Part shown: positions 8,850 to 18,000 of the stretch, one piece after another
Layout of the letters: every line of letters begins with the position of its first letter
How positions within the stretch are numbered: the first letter of the stretch is position 1
NCBI GenBank assembly: GCA_050186825.1
Contig: JBFWYD010000005.1
Location: forward strand, 155,187-219,186
DNA: 64,000 nt
Direction: 5' to 3'
Source: NORP233 sp050186825
GTDB lineage: Bacteria > Planctomycetota > J058
Program-made: the position numbers and the translations under genes
The notes under the pieces: generated by a model
Databases searched by the model: none
Told to the model about the DNA's origin: nothing
What the model saw: only the letters and a program-made list of their open reading frames with translations

Positions 8850-9545
8850 GTGCGCAGGCTCGTGCTGCTCGACCTCGATGGCACCCTCGTGGGCGGCGGC
8901 GTCGGCCGGCGCGCGCTCGACCGCGCGTTCCTGGCCCGCTACGGCTGGGAGCGGGCGACATCGGGGGTCTCCTTCGCGGGGATGACCGACCCCGGGATCG
9001 TGGCCGCGGTCTTCGGCCGCTTCGGGCGCGCGGACGCGGCGGCGGAGCAGCGCGCGCTCCTCGCCGACTACGTGCGCGAGCTGGGCGCGCTGCTCGCGGC
9101 CTGCGAGGCCTCGCCGGTCCACGCGCTGCCGGGGGCGGCGGCCTACCTGGCCCGCCTGAGCGGGGCCGCGCGCTACGAGGTGGCGGTCCTGACCGGCAAC
9201 GTCGAGGGCGGCGCGCGCCTCAAGCTGCGCGCCGCGGGCCTGGGCGACGGCTTCTTCCGGGTGGGCGCCTTCGGCGACGACGCGACCACGCGCCCGGGCC
9301 TGCTGCCGGTGGCGCTGGCCCGCGCCAACGCCCTGCTCACGCCCGGGGCGCCGGCCTGGCGGGCCGCGGAGTGCGTGGTCGTAGGCGACACCCCACGCGA
9401 CATCGAGGTGGCGCGCGCCCACGGCGCGCGCGCGGTGGCGGTGGCCAGCGGCGCCTGCTCGCGCGCCGAGCTCGACGCCCACGCGCCGGACGTGCTGCTC
9501 GACGCCCTCGAGCCGCTGGAGGAGGCGCTGGCCGCGCTGGACTGA
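8850..9545 (+). CDS. HAD-superfamily phosphatase (phosphoglycolate-phosphatase-like)
   Basis: A 231-residue protein with a GTG start. Motif I is LLDLDGTLV, with the nucleophile Asp and the acid/base Asp; motif II is AVLTGN; motif IV is VVGDTPRDIEVA. The cap inserted after motif I is helical, as in the phosphoglycolate phosphatase/beta-phosphoglucomutase group. It probably dephosphorylates a small phosphorylated metabolite in the cytoplasm; the exact substrate cannot be read from sequence. Its TGA stop is formed by the first bases of the MITE-like repeat that follows (TGACAGCGC). Confidence 0.8.
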   Translation: MRRLVLLDLDGTLVGGGVGRRALDRAFLARYGWERATSGVSFAGMTDPGIVAAVFGRFGRADAAAEQRALLADYVRELGALLAACEASPVHALPGAAAYLARLSGAARYEVAVLTGNVEGGARLKLRAAGLGDGFFRVGAFGDDATTRPGLLPVALARANALLTPGAPAWRAAECVVVGDTPRDIEVARAHGARAVAVASGACSRAELDAHAPDVLLDALEPLEEALAALD

Positions 9546-9768
9546 CAGCGCGACCCGCTGATCCGAGAGCGAAGCTCTGCGAGGAGCCTTCGGAGTCGCG
9601 AGGGACCTCGTGCCCGTGGCACCTGCCTCGGGAGGAACACGGAACAGCAACAGCGACCGGGAACAGGAAATGATGGGGACCATTCCCGGTTGCCATTGCT
9701 GTTCCTATTCCGTGTTTCTGACTCCCGACGACCGCACGCGTCCCATCCAATCAAGCGGTTGGCGCTGT
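9545..9768. mobile_element. MITE-like dispersed repeat, copy 1
   Basis: About 224 bp. The imperfect terminal inverted repeats are ACAGCGCGACCCGCTGATC at the left and, read as reverse complement, ACAGCGCCAACCGCTTGAT at the right. In the middle is a long palindrome: 9636-9663 (starting AACACGGAACAGCAACAGCG) against 9683-9716. A second copy lies at 28207-28439. No ORF is present, so it would be non-autonomous. The left end overlaps the stop codon of the HAD gene. The rest of 9546-9847 is only the leader of the carbamoyltransferase gene. Confidence 0.7.
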
Positions 9769-9847
9769 GAGCTCGGCGCGCAGGGGCGGGCGGGCGAAGG
9801 TTATAGTCCGCGCCCCGCGCCGGAGGCCGCGCGGGCTGGAGGGCTGA

Positions 9848-11572
9848 GTGGCCACGATCCTGGGGCTGAACTGCTATCACGCCGACGCGGCGGCGGCGCT
9901 GGTCCGCGACGGGCACATCGTCGCCGCGGTCGAGGAGGAGCGCTTCAACCGGATCAAGCACTCCGCCGGCTTCCCGCTCGAGGCCGTCCGCTACTGCCTG
10001 CGCCAGGGCGGGGTCGACCTGCGCGACGTGGACGCGATCGCGGTCGGGATGAAGCCCATCGACCACGTCCAGGAGGAGATCCTCCAGATCCTCTCGGGCC
10101 GGCCCAACTACTCGCGCCAGATCCAGAAGCGCCTGGACGCGGTGGCCCGCTTCCGCGACGTGCGGGCCCTGCTCGCGCGCGAGTTCGGCTACCCGTCGGA
10201 CGAGATCCCGCGCGTCGAGGAGGTCCCGCACCACGTGGCCCACGTGTGCTCGGCCTACCCCACCTCGGGCTGGCGCGACGCCGCGCTGCTCTCGCTCGAC
10301 GGCTTCGGCGACTTCTGCTCGACGATGCTCGCGCGCGGGACCGAGGGGCGGGTCGAGGTGCTCGAGACCGTCCGCTTCCCCCACTCGCTGGGGATCCTCT
10401 ACACGATGGTGACCCAGTTCCTGGGCTTCAACCGCTACGGCGACGAGGGCAAGGTGATGGGCCTCGCGGCCCTGGGCGAGCCGGTCTACGCCGACCGCCT
10501 GAACCACCTGCTCCAGCTCGTCCCCGGCGGGCTGTTCGAGCTCGACCCGACCTACTTCACGCACCCCGTGTTCGGCGTTGACATGATCTGGGAGGACCGC
10601 GTCCCCTACATGGAGGACCTGTTCTCGGAGCGGATGATCGAGGTCTTCGGCCGCCCGCGGCACCGCTACGCCGAGATCACCGTGCGCGACCGCGACCTGG
10701 CGGCCTCGGTCCAGAAGGTGCTCGAGGAGGGGATCCTGCACGTGGCGCGGCGGCTCAAGGCGCTGCTCCCCGACCAGGACCGGCTCTGCTACGCGGGCGG
10801 GGTGGCGCTGAACTGCGTGGCCAACGCCGTGCTCCGGCGGCAAGGCCCCTTCTCCGAGGTCTACATCCCGCCCGCCCCCAACGACGCGGGCACCGCCGTG
10901 GGCGCGGCCCTGGCCGTGGCGCAGCGGCTCGACCCCGAGGCGCGCACCCCCACCTGGCGCAGCGCCCAGCTCGGCCCCTCCTTCAGCGCCGACGAGGTCG
11001 AGCGCGCCCTCGAGGGCAGCGGGCTGCGCTACGCGCGCAGCAAGGACGTCCACGGCGAGGCCGCGCAGCTCCTGGTCTCGGGCAAGGTCGTGGGATGGTT
11101 CCGCGGCCGGCTCGAGCTCGGGCCGCGCGCCCTGGGCGGGCGCTCGATCCTGGCGGACCCGCGGCGCGGCGACCAGCGCGAGGCGCTCAACACCCGGGTC
11201 AAGTACCGCGAGCCCTTCCGCCCCTTCGCGGCCGCGATCCTGGCCAACCGGGTGGACGAGTACCTCGAGGGCGGCTGCCCCTCGCCCTTCATGAGCTACG
11301 CCGCGACCGTGCGCGAGGACAAGCGGGCCGAGATCCCGGCCGTGGTCCACGCCGACGGGAGCTGCCGCTACCAGACCGTGAGCGCCGAGGGGCACCCCGA
11401 CCTGTTCAAGCTGATCACGGCCTTCGAGCAGCGGGGCGGCGTGCCCGTGCTCCTGAACACGAGCTTCAACGAGAACGAGCCCATCGTGTGCAGCCCGACC
11501 GACGCCATCGACTGCTTCTCGGCGGCCAAGATCGACGCGCTCGTGCTCGAGGACTTCGTCGTCCGCCGATGA
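9848..11572 (+). CDS. NodU/CmcH-type O-carbamoyltransferase
   Basis: A 574-residue protein with a GTG start at 9848. It is colinear with the carbamoyltransferase family. An N-terminal Kae1/TsaD-like half begins ILGLNCYHADAAAALVRDG and contains EEERFNRIKH, HHVAHVCSAYP and GDEGKVMGLA. The C-terminal carbamoyl-transfer half contains LGPRALGGRSILADPR, KYREPFRPFAAA and LNTSFNENEPIV. Family members transfer a carbamoyl group from carbamoyl phosphate, through carbamoyl-adenylate, to a hydroxyl of a sugar, antibiotic or glycan. The stop overlaps the next start (ATGA), so the lipoprotein gene is probably co-translated. The acceptor is unknown. Confidence 0.9.
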   Translation: MATILGLNCYHADAAAALVRDGHIVAAVEEERFNRIKHSAGFPLEAVRYCLRQGGVDLRDVDAIAVGMKPIDHVQEEILQILSGRPNYSRQIQKRLDAVARFRDVRALLAREFGYPSDEIPRVEEVPHHVAHVCSAYPTSGWRDAALLSLDGFGDFCSTMLARGTEGRVEVLETVRFPHSLGILYTMVTQFLGFNRYGDEGKVMGLAALGEPVYADRLNHLLQLVPGGLFELDPTYFTHPVFGVDMIWEDRVPYMEDLFSERMIEVFGRPRHRYAEITVRDRDLAASVQKVLEEGILHVARRLKALLPDQDRLCYAGGVALNCVANAVLRRQGPFSEVYIPPAPNDAGTAVGAALAVAQRLDPEARTPTWRSAQLGPSFSADEVERALEGSGLRYARSKDVHGEAAQLLVSGKVVGWFRGRLELGPRALGGRSILADPRRGDQREALNTRVKYREPFRPFAAAILANRVDEYLEGGCPSPFMSYAATVREDKRAEIPAVVHADGSCRYQTVSAEGHPDLFKLITAFEQRGGVPVLLNTSFNENEPIVCSPTDAIDCFSAAKIDALVLEDFVVRR

Positions 11573-12390
11573 GCCGCGCGGCCGGTCTGGGGCTGCGGCT
11601 GGCCCTGCTGCTCGCGCTCGGGGGGTGCTCGACCGGCGAGCGGCTCGGGACGCTCGAGCACCGCGCGGCGGAGCTGCGGGTCGCGGTCGAGGCGCTCGAG
11701 GCGCGGCTCGACGCCCAGGGCGGCCTGGAGGAGCGGCTGCGCGCGCTGGAGCAGGCGAGCGGGAAGCCGGCCCAGCCTGCGACCCAGCCGGCGCCCTTGG
11801 CCCGGGGGGCCGACGACCCGGCCGCCCTCGCGGCGCGGGTGGAGCAGCTCGCGCTCAGGGTCGCGGCGCTCGAGGCGCGACGGCGCGCCGCGACGCAGGC
11901 CGAGCCCGCGGGGCCCGAGGCCATCCCCGTCCCGCGCGAGCAGGCGCCCGCGCCCGGGGCCGCGCTCGAGCCAGTGTCCCTGGGGTCGGGCGAGTTGGTG
12001 CTGGCGCGCATCGCGGGCCAGCTCGAGCGCCTGCGCCTGGCGGGGATCGAGGCCCCGCGCCGGCGCGAGGAGTACGAGGCAGACCCCGTCCTGGCCCAGC
12101 GCCACGAGGCGGCCTTCGGGCGCAAGCTCGGCGACGACGAGCCCTGGCGCCGCGCCCGCGACCGGCTGGGCGCGCTGCTCGAGGGCGCCGCGCCGCGGCT
12201 GCGCTACCCGCCCGGCGGGCCGCGCCGCACCACGGAGCGCGGCCTGCTGGTCGTGCTCGAGGGCAAGGACGGCCAGGACCTGAACGCCGCGCTGGTCGCC
12301 GAGGGCCTGGCGCTCGCGGCCGACGAGACCTACCTCGCGCAGGAGCGCGCCGCCCGCGCGGCGCACCGCGGGCTGTTCGCCGCCGACTGA
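11569..12390 (+). CDS. Lipoprotein with coiled coil and SNase-like C-terminal domain
   Basis: A 273-residue protein. The ATG at 11569 overlaps the upstream stop and starts a lipoprotein signal ending LALGGC. Residues about 25-60 and 85-105 are heptad-like coiled coils separated by a Pro/Ala linker. The C-terminal 130 residues look like a thermonuclease-type OB fold: RLRLAGIEAP corresponds to the RLxGIDxPE strand, and LNAALVAEGLA plus YLAQERAARAAHRGLF to its C-terminal helices. The Glu expected after the Pro is replaced by Arg, so nuclease activity is doubtful and a structural or binding role is likelier. The coupling to a carbamoyltransferase suggests an envelope function. Confidence 0.7.
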   Translation: MSRAAGLGLRLALLLALGGCSTGERLGTLEHRAAELRVAVEALEARLDAQGGLEERLRALEQASGKPAQPATQPAPLARGADDPAALAARVEQLALRVAALEARRRAATQAEPAGPEAIPVPREQAPAPGAALEPVSLGSGELVLARIAGQLERLRLAGIEAPRRREEYEADPVLAQRHEAAFGRKLGDDEPWRRARDRLGALLEGAAPRLRYPPGGPRRTTERGLLVVLEGKDGQDLNAALVAEGLALAADETYLAQERAARAAHRGLFAAD

Positions 12391-12425
12391 GGGGAGGCGC
12401 GCCGCCGGCGCGCCGGGGGGAGACC

Positions 12426-14231
12426 ATGAGCGAGAGCGAGCACGCCGGCGACGCGCCGCGCGAGGACGACGCCGCTGCCGATGCCGGTGCAGCCGCAGGT
12501 GCCGGGGCCGGCGCCGGGCCCGTCGCAGCGGCCGGCGCCGAGGCCGGCGCCGGCATCCCGGCCGGAGACGGTCCGGCCGCGCCGGAGTCGAGGCCCGAGA
12601 CGCAGCCCGAGGCGCCGGTGCCGGGGGCCAAGCACGAGGACCCCCGCTTCTTCGGGATCTCGCTCCACAACCTGATCTTCGTGGGCATGGTCCTGGGCGT
12701 CGTCCTGGGCCTGATCGGCAACCGCCAGCCGCACTTCGACAAGCTCCTGCTCGCGCAGCCGGACCCGGAGGGCCGCGTCGAGCGCGAGGGCGACGTGTCC
12801 TTCGTCAAGGCCGAGCAGGTCTACGTGCTCATGACCCCCGAGGGCCTCGAGGAGCGCCTCCCCGCGACCGAGGTCAAGGAGGTGCAGAAGGTCGACCGCG
12901 GGCGCTACGACGCGCTGCTGTGGTGGTTCAACCTGTTCGGCAAGGTGCTGTTCCTGAGCGCGCTGAAGATGATCATCGCTCCGCTCATCCTGTGCAGCAT
13001 CGTGGCCGGCATCGTCAGCCTGAGCGGGCTGGAGCAGCTCAAGCGGATCGGGCTCAAGACGCTCGCCTACTACGTGCTCACGACCTGCATCGCCGTCGGG
13101 ATCGGCCTCGCGGCCGTGCTCCTGCTCCGGCCGGGCAAGACCGAGGCCAGCCAGCGGCTCCGCGTCCAGCGCGAGGCGAAGCTCAAGCTGCGCGAGCGGG
13201 CCTACGCCCAGGAGCGGGGCGCGGCCCCGCGCGACGCGCAGGGCCAGGCGACGCGCGACTACCGCCGCTGGCTCGACGAGGTCGAGAGCCGCGAGGCGGG
13301 CACCGGCCACGAGGCGGGGCGGGCCAAGAAGCTGGCCTCGGCCCGCGGCAAGAGCACGGGCGACATCATGGTCGAGGGGATCATCCGCCCGATGCTCACC
13401 AACCCCTTCGAGTCGCTGACCGAGGCGAAGTCGCTGGGGATCATCTCCTTCGCCGTCCTGCTCGGGGTCGCGATCGTGATCGTGGGCGGGCGCGCGCGCG
13501 TGGTGGCCGACCTGTTCGTGGGCCTGAACGAGGTGATCCTCTGGATCACCACCTGGCTGATGAAGTTCGCCCCCTTCTGCGTGATGTGCCTGGTGGCCGC
13601 GCTCGTGGCCGAGAAGGGCCCCGCGGTGTTCGCCACCCTGGCCTGGTACTGCATCACCGTCGTGGGCGGGATCCTGGTCCACGTGGGCGTGCTGCTCGGG
13701 ATCGCGGCCGCGATCGGCGGCTGCCCCCCGCCCCGCCTGTGGGCCGGGTTGCGCGAGGCGCTGATGATCGCCTTCACCACCCGCTCGAGCTCGGCCACCC
13801 TGCCCGTCACGCTCAAGTGCACGGTCGAGAACCTGGGCGTCTCGCCCCGCGTGGCGAACTTCGCCCTCCCCGTGGGCGCGACCATGAACATGGACGGCAC
13901 CGCCCTCTACGAGGGCGTGGCCGTGATCTTCCTCATCCAGATCTTCGGCGGCCTGGTCGACGCCCCCTTCGAGCTGACCTTCGCCACCACGCTGGTGATC
14001 TTCATCACCGCCGTCCTGGCCTCGGTCGGCGCCGCCGCGGTCCCCGACGCGGGCCTCGTCACCATGGTCCTGGTCGCCGAGGCCGTGCACCTGCCGGTCT
14101 ACTACATCCCGCTGATCTTCGCGGTGGACGCCTTCCTCGACATGTTCCGCACCACGACCAACGTGCTCGGCGACGTCGTCGGCAGCCTGGTCGTCCACCG
14201 GCTCGAGGTGGGCAAACCCGCGGGGACCTGA
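12426..14231 (+). CDS. Dicarboxylate/amino acid:cation symporter (DAACS/Glt family)
   Basis: A 601-residue protein. The ATG at 12426 is preceded by GGGGGGAGA. An Ala/Gly/Pro-rich cytoplasmic extension of about 75 residues precedes the first membrane helix. Family signatures are present: FTTRSSSATLPVT (serine-rich re-entrant hairpin 1), GATMNMDGTALYEG (NMDGT cation/substrate site) and the final FRTTTNVLGDVVGS. It would import dicarboxylates or acidic amino acids with Na+ or H+. Two soluble insertions are unusual: about 55 residues after the first helix, and about 85 highly charged residues (about 243-325) after the third. Both make it much longer than the usual 420-450 residues. The start of the next gene is on the other strand, four bases past the stop. 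Confidence 0.88.
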   Translation: MSESEHAGDAPREDDAAADAGAAAGAGAGAGPVAAAGAEAGAGIPAGDGPAAPESRPETQPEAPVPGAKHEDPRFFGISLHNLIFVGMVLGVVLGLIGNRQPHFDKLLLAQPDPEGRVEREGDVSFVKAEQVYVLMTPEGLEERLPATEVKEVQKVDRGRYDALLWWFNLFGKVLFLSALKMIIAPLILCSIVAGIVSLSGLEQLKRIGLKTLAYYVLTTCIAVGIGLAAVLLLRPGKTEASQRLRVQREAKLKLRERAYAQERGAAPRDAQGQATRDYRRWLDEVESREAGTGHEAGRAKKLASARGKSTGDIMVEGIIRPMLTNPFESLTEAKSLGIISFAVLLGVAIVIVGGRARVVADLFVGLNEVILWITTWLMKFAPFCVMCLVAALVAEKGPAVFATLAWYCITVVGGILVHVGVLLGIAAAIGGCPPPRLWAGLREALMIAFTTRSSSATLPVTLKCTVENLGVSPRVANFALPVGATMNMDGTALYEGVAVIFLIQIFGGLVDAPFELTFATTLVIFITAVLASVGAAAVPDAGLVTMVLVAEAVHLPVYYIPLIFAVDAFLDMFRTTTNVLGDVVGSLVVHRLEVGKPAGT

Positions 14232-14235
14232 CCCC

Positions 14236-14799
14236 TCAAATGAACCGGCGCGGGTCGAACTCCTCGATCGGGATCACGCGCACGCGGGGGAGCGGGCCGC
14301 CCGCGAAGGCGTCGGCGTGGTCCTCGAGGTCGTAGAGCGCGAGCCCCTGGAGGTCCAGGTAGTCCCCGCTGAGGTACTCCTGGAAGGCCAGCACGCCGAG
14401 CTTGCGCTCCGGCCCGGCGAGCCTCCCGAAGGCCTCCCGGAAGTCGTTGTCGTGGCTCACGAGCAGGACGTCGCCGGGCTTCTCGGCCAGCGCCTCCAGC
14501 GTGCGGATGATCGCGATGTCCACGACCTTCTGGTCGCTCCCGCCCGTGAGCGGGATCGGCAGGTAGCCCGCCACGCGCAGGGCCTGGATGAAGGTCCCAG
14601 GCAGCCCGCGCGAGGCGTTGAGGAAGAACAGCGCGCGGGCGGTCTTGTCGAAGCTCTTCTCGGCGAAGGCGCGGACCCGGTCCCAGCGCGGGCGCTGCTC
14701 GGGGCGGGGCTTGGCGTCGAGGATCTGGCCGAGGGTGCGGTCGATGTTCTCCCCGTCCACGAGCACGTAGACGAGGTCCTGGTCGCTCTTCGCGGGCAT
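14236..14799 (-). CDS. NYN-domain (PIN-like) putative ribonuclease
   Basis: A 187-residue protein of one NYN domain. It has VYVLVDGENIDRTL with the first catalytic Asp, GSDQKVVDIAIIRTL with the second, and LLVSHDNDFREAF with the third acidic cluster. This is the standard NYN/PIN layout for metal-dependent RNA cleavage. The C-terminal 45 residues (EYLSGDYLDLQ to the end) are not recognised. It is convergent with the transporter gene. Cytoplasmic; the RNA target is unknown. Confidence 0.8.
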   Translation of the reverse strand: MPAKSDQDLVYVLVDGENIDRTLGQILDAKPRPEQRPRWDRVRAFAEKSFDKTARALFFLNASRGLPGTFIQALRVAGYLPIPLTGGSDQKVVDIAIIRTLEALAEKPGDVLLVSHDNDFREAFGRLAGPERKLGVLAFQEYLSGDYLDLQGLALYDLEDHADAFAGGPLPRVRVIPIEEFDPRRFI

Positions 14800-15036
14800 C
14801 GGGGCAGCTCTTTAGGGGGGATCTAGGGGTGGCTAGGAGTGGGCAAGGGTGTAGCGACCCCAGCCTAACCACGTGGCCGGGCGAGCGCCCGAGGGCCGCG
14901 CCCAGCTCGCTCGGGTCAACTCCTCGTCAACGCCGCGCAGATCGACGTCAACGAGCTAAGGCGCTCGCAGTAAACGAGTAAGACTCGTTCGGCGAGTTTG
15001 ACAGCCCTGAGCGCGAGGACTAGATTCCTCATGTGC

Positions 15037-15071
15037 CTCGAAGGAAGCGACGCGCCTTGCTCCGCTTCGAG
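15037..15071 (+). promoter_or_regulatory. Stem-loop in the leader of the TPR kinase
   Basis: CTCGAAG at 15037-15043 pairs with CTTCGAG at 15065-15071. It sits just before a clear GGAGG ribosome site at 15084-15088, six bases from the GTG start. The function is not known. The rest of 14800-15094 shows no gene. Confidence 0.35.
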
Positions 15072-15094
15072 TTATGCCCCGCTGGAGGTAGCCC

Positions 15095-18000
15095 GTGACC
15101 ACCGCCCTCAGCCCCGCCGAGATCGAGCTCGGTCGCCTGGCCATCGAGCGTCGCCTCGCGACCCGTGAGCAGGTGCGCGAGTGCGCCGACCTGCGCGGCT
15201 CGGGCAACACCGAGCACCTGGCGCGGCTGCTGGTGGACCGCGGCTACGTGCCGGCCGACGCCGCGCGCAGCTTGTTCCAGGAAGTCCAAGCCCAGGTGCA
15301 GTCGCGCTCCGGCAACGGGAGCGCGAGCGGCGGCTTCGGCTCGGCCCCTCCCCACGCGCCGGGCAGCAACCCCGCCGCCGCCTACGGCCCGCCCGCGAGC
15401 AACTACGGCGCGCCGCAGGGCTTCGGGGCGGGGAGCAACTTCGGCGCGCCGCCCCAGCAGTTCGGGGCGGGGAGCAACTTCGGCGCGCCGCCCCAGCAGC
15501 AGGGTTTCGGCGCGGGGAGCAACTTCGGCGCGCCCCAGGGATTTGGCCAGCAGGGCTTCGGCCAGGGGAGCAACTTCGGCGCGCCCCAGATCCAGACCGC
15601 GATGGCGGCGCCGGGCGGCAGCAACTTCGGCGGGATGGGTCATCCGGGCACGCAGCCCCAGGGCAGCAACTACGGCGGCTACGGCAGCGGCGCCCACCCC
15701 ATGGGCGGGAGCGGCTTCGGCGCGCCCGCGCCGGAGCTGCCCTCGAACATCTCGCCCGACGACCCGATCGCGCACGCGATGACCACCCGCCAGAACGCCG
15801 ACGGCAGCGTCGAGACGGTGTTCGGGCCCTACGACATCCTGGGCGAGATCGCGCGCGGCGGCATGGGCATCGTGTATCGCGCGCGGCAGCGCAGCCTGAA
15901 GCGCATCGTCGCGCTCAAGGTCATGAAGGAGGGCGAGAACGCCTCCGAGAAGCAGATCCGCCGGTTCAAGCGCGAGACCGAGGCGGCCGCCAAGCTCCAG
16001 CACCCGAACATCGTCGCCGTCCACGAGGTGGGCTGCCACGAGGGCTTCCACTACTTCACGATGGACCTCATCGAGGGCGACCCCCTCGACGCCATCGTCA
16101 AGCGCAAGGAGAAGATGCCCGTCCGCAAGGTGCTGGAGGTGGTCAAGGAGGTCGCCCAGGCGATCCACTACGCCCACGGCAAGGCGATCATCCACCGCGA
16201 CCTCAAGCCCGCGAACGTGCTGCTCGACACCGACGGCCACCCCAAGGTGACCGACTTCGGCCTCGCCAAGCAGATCGACCACAAGTCGATGCTGACCCGC
16301 ACCGGCGCGGTGGTCGGCACGCCCTTCTACATGCCGCCCGAGCAGGCCAAGGGCGACGTGGACATCGACCAGCGCGCGGACGTCTACGCGCTCGGCGTGA
16401 TCCTCTACGAGCTGCTCACGCTCAAGCTGCCCTTCCACGGCGAGACGACCATGGAGGTCTATCACAAGATCCTCGAGGAGGAGCCGATCCCGCCGCGCAA
16501 GCACGACAGCCGCGTCGACCGCGACGTGAACACGATCGTGCTCAAGGCGATGGAGAAGGACGTCACCCGCCGCTATCAGACGGCCGAGGACCTCGCCGAC
16601 GACATCCAGCGCTACCTCGACGGCGACCCGATCAAGGCCCGCCCGCTCGGCCCGGTCGGGAAGCTGATCAAGCGCGCCAAGAAGAACATGCCCGTGGTGG
16701 TGGTCGGCTCGGTGACGGTGGTCGCCCTGAGCCTGGCCCTGGGGCTGATCTGGCTGCGCAACCAGCAGGCGCTGGAGGTCGAGCGCGAGATCAACATGAA
16801 GCACGAGTGGGACACCTTCGTGACGGAGGTGGACAACCAGTGCATCAACGCCCGCAGCCAGATCAGCTCGGGCGTGGCCCGCCAGAAGGAGCGCGACCCA
16901 CAGGGCGCGCTGGCGGAGCTCGAGGAGGCCGAGCGCATCCTCGACGACCTGCCGCGGCTCAAGAAGGACTTCACCAACTGGAACGGCGAGGACCGGATCC
17001 TGGGCCACCTCGACGCCAAGTCCCCCGAGACGAGCGCGATCTACCGCGAGATCTACCTCCAGATCGGCCGCTCCTACGCGATGCCGGGCGCCAACCAGGA
17101 CCTCAAGAAGGCCCAGGGCTTCTTCGAGAAGGGGCTCGGGCGCTGCGACGCCCCGAGCTGGGCCGAGGCCGCGGCCGACGAGAAGGAGGAGGCCGCGCGC
17201 GCCGCGCTCAAGACGCAGGTGGGCACCGACAAGCTCCAGCTGCGGCTCGAGATCGGCAAGGTCAAGGCGCTCGAGGGCGACATCGCGGCGGCGCTCAAGA
17301 CCTTCCAGGAGATCCTCGAGGCCGACTCCAAGCACAAGCCCGCGCGCCTCGAGATGGGCCGCGTCCACGACCGGGCAGGCGACCACCTCAAGGCCATCGC
17401 CTGCTTCTCGGACGTGATCGAGCAGGACAGCAAGACCTTGCTGGCCTACCTCTACCGCGGCCAGACGCTCTACACCCTGGGTCGCTACCAGGAGTCCTTC
17501 GAGGACTTCCAGAAGGTGCTCGACCTCAAGGACGACAGCTTCGAGGGCTACATCTGGCTGGGCCGCGCGCATCAGGCGCTGCTCCACTACGGCGAGGCGC
17601 AGGACGCGCTGACCGAGGCGATCGACATCACCCCCTCGCTGCCCGACGGCTACTTCTACCGGGCCGAGCTGCACTTCGCGCAGCGCAAGCTGCCGCAGGC
17701 GATCAAGGACTACGAGGTCGCGATCTCGCGCTCGGCGCAGTTCTACCGGGCCTACCTCGGCCTGGGGCGCGCGCTGGAGTGGGTGCTCGACTACGACCGC
17801 GCCGCCCAGCAGTACCAGGAGATCCTCGACTCGAGCGACCGCGAGGCCGAGGCGGTCAAGCCCAAGGCCCAGGCCGCGCTGGCGCGCCTGTTCCTGGTCC
17901 GCGCCGACCCCTACGAGTGCACCATGGAGGTCGAGGAGAAGATCCGCCAGGAGGGCGCCACGCCCGATGGCGCGCTCGGCCCGGCGCCCGCCCTCTCGCG

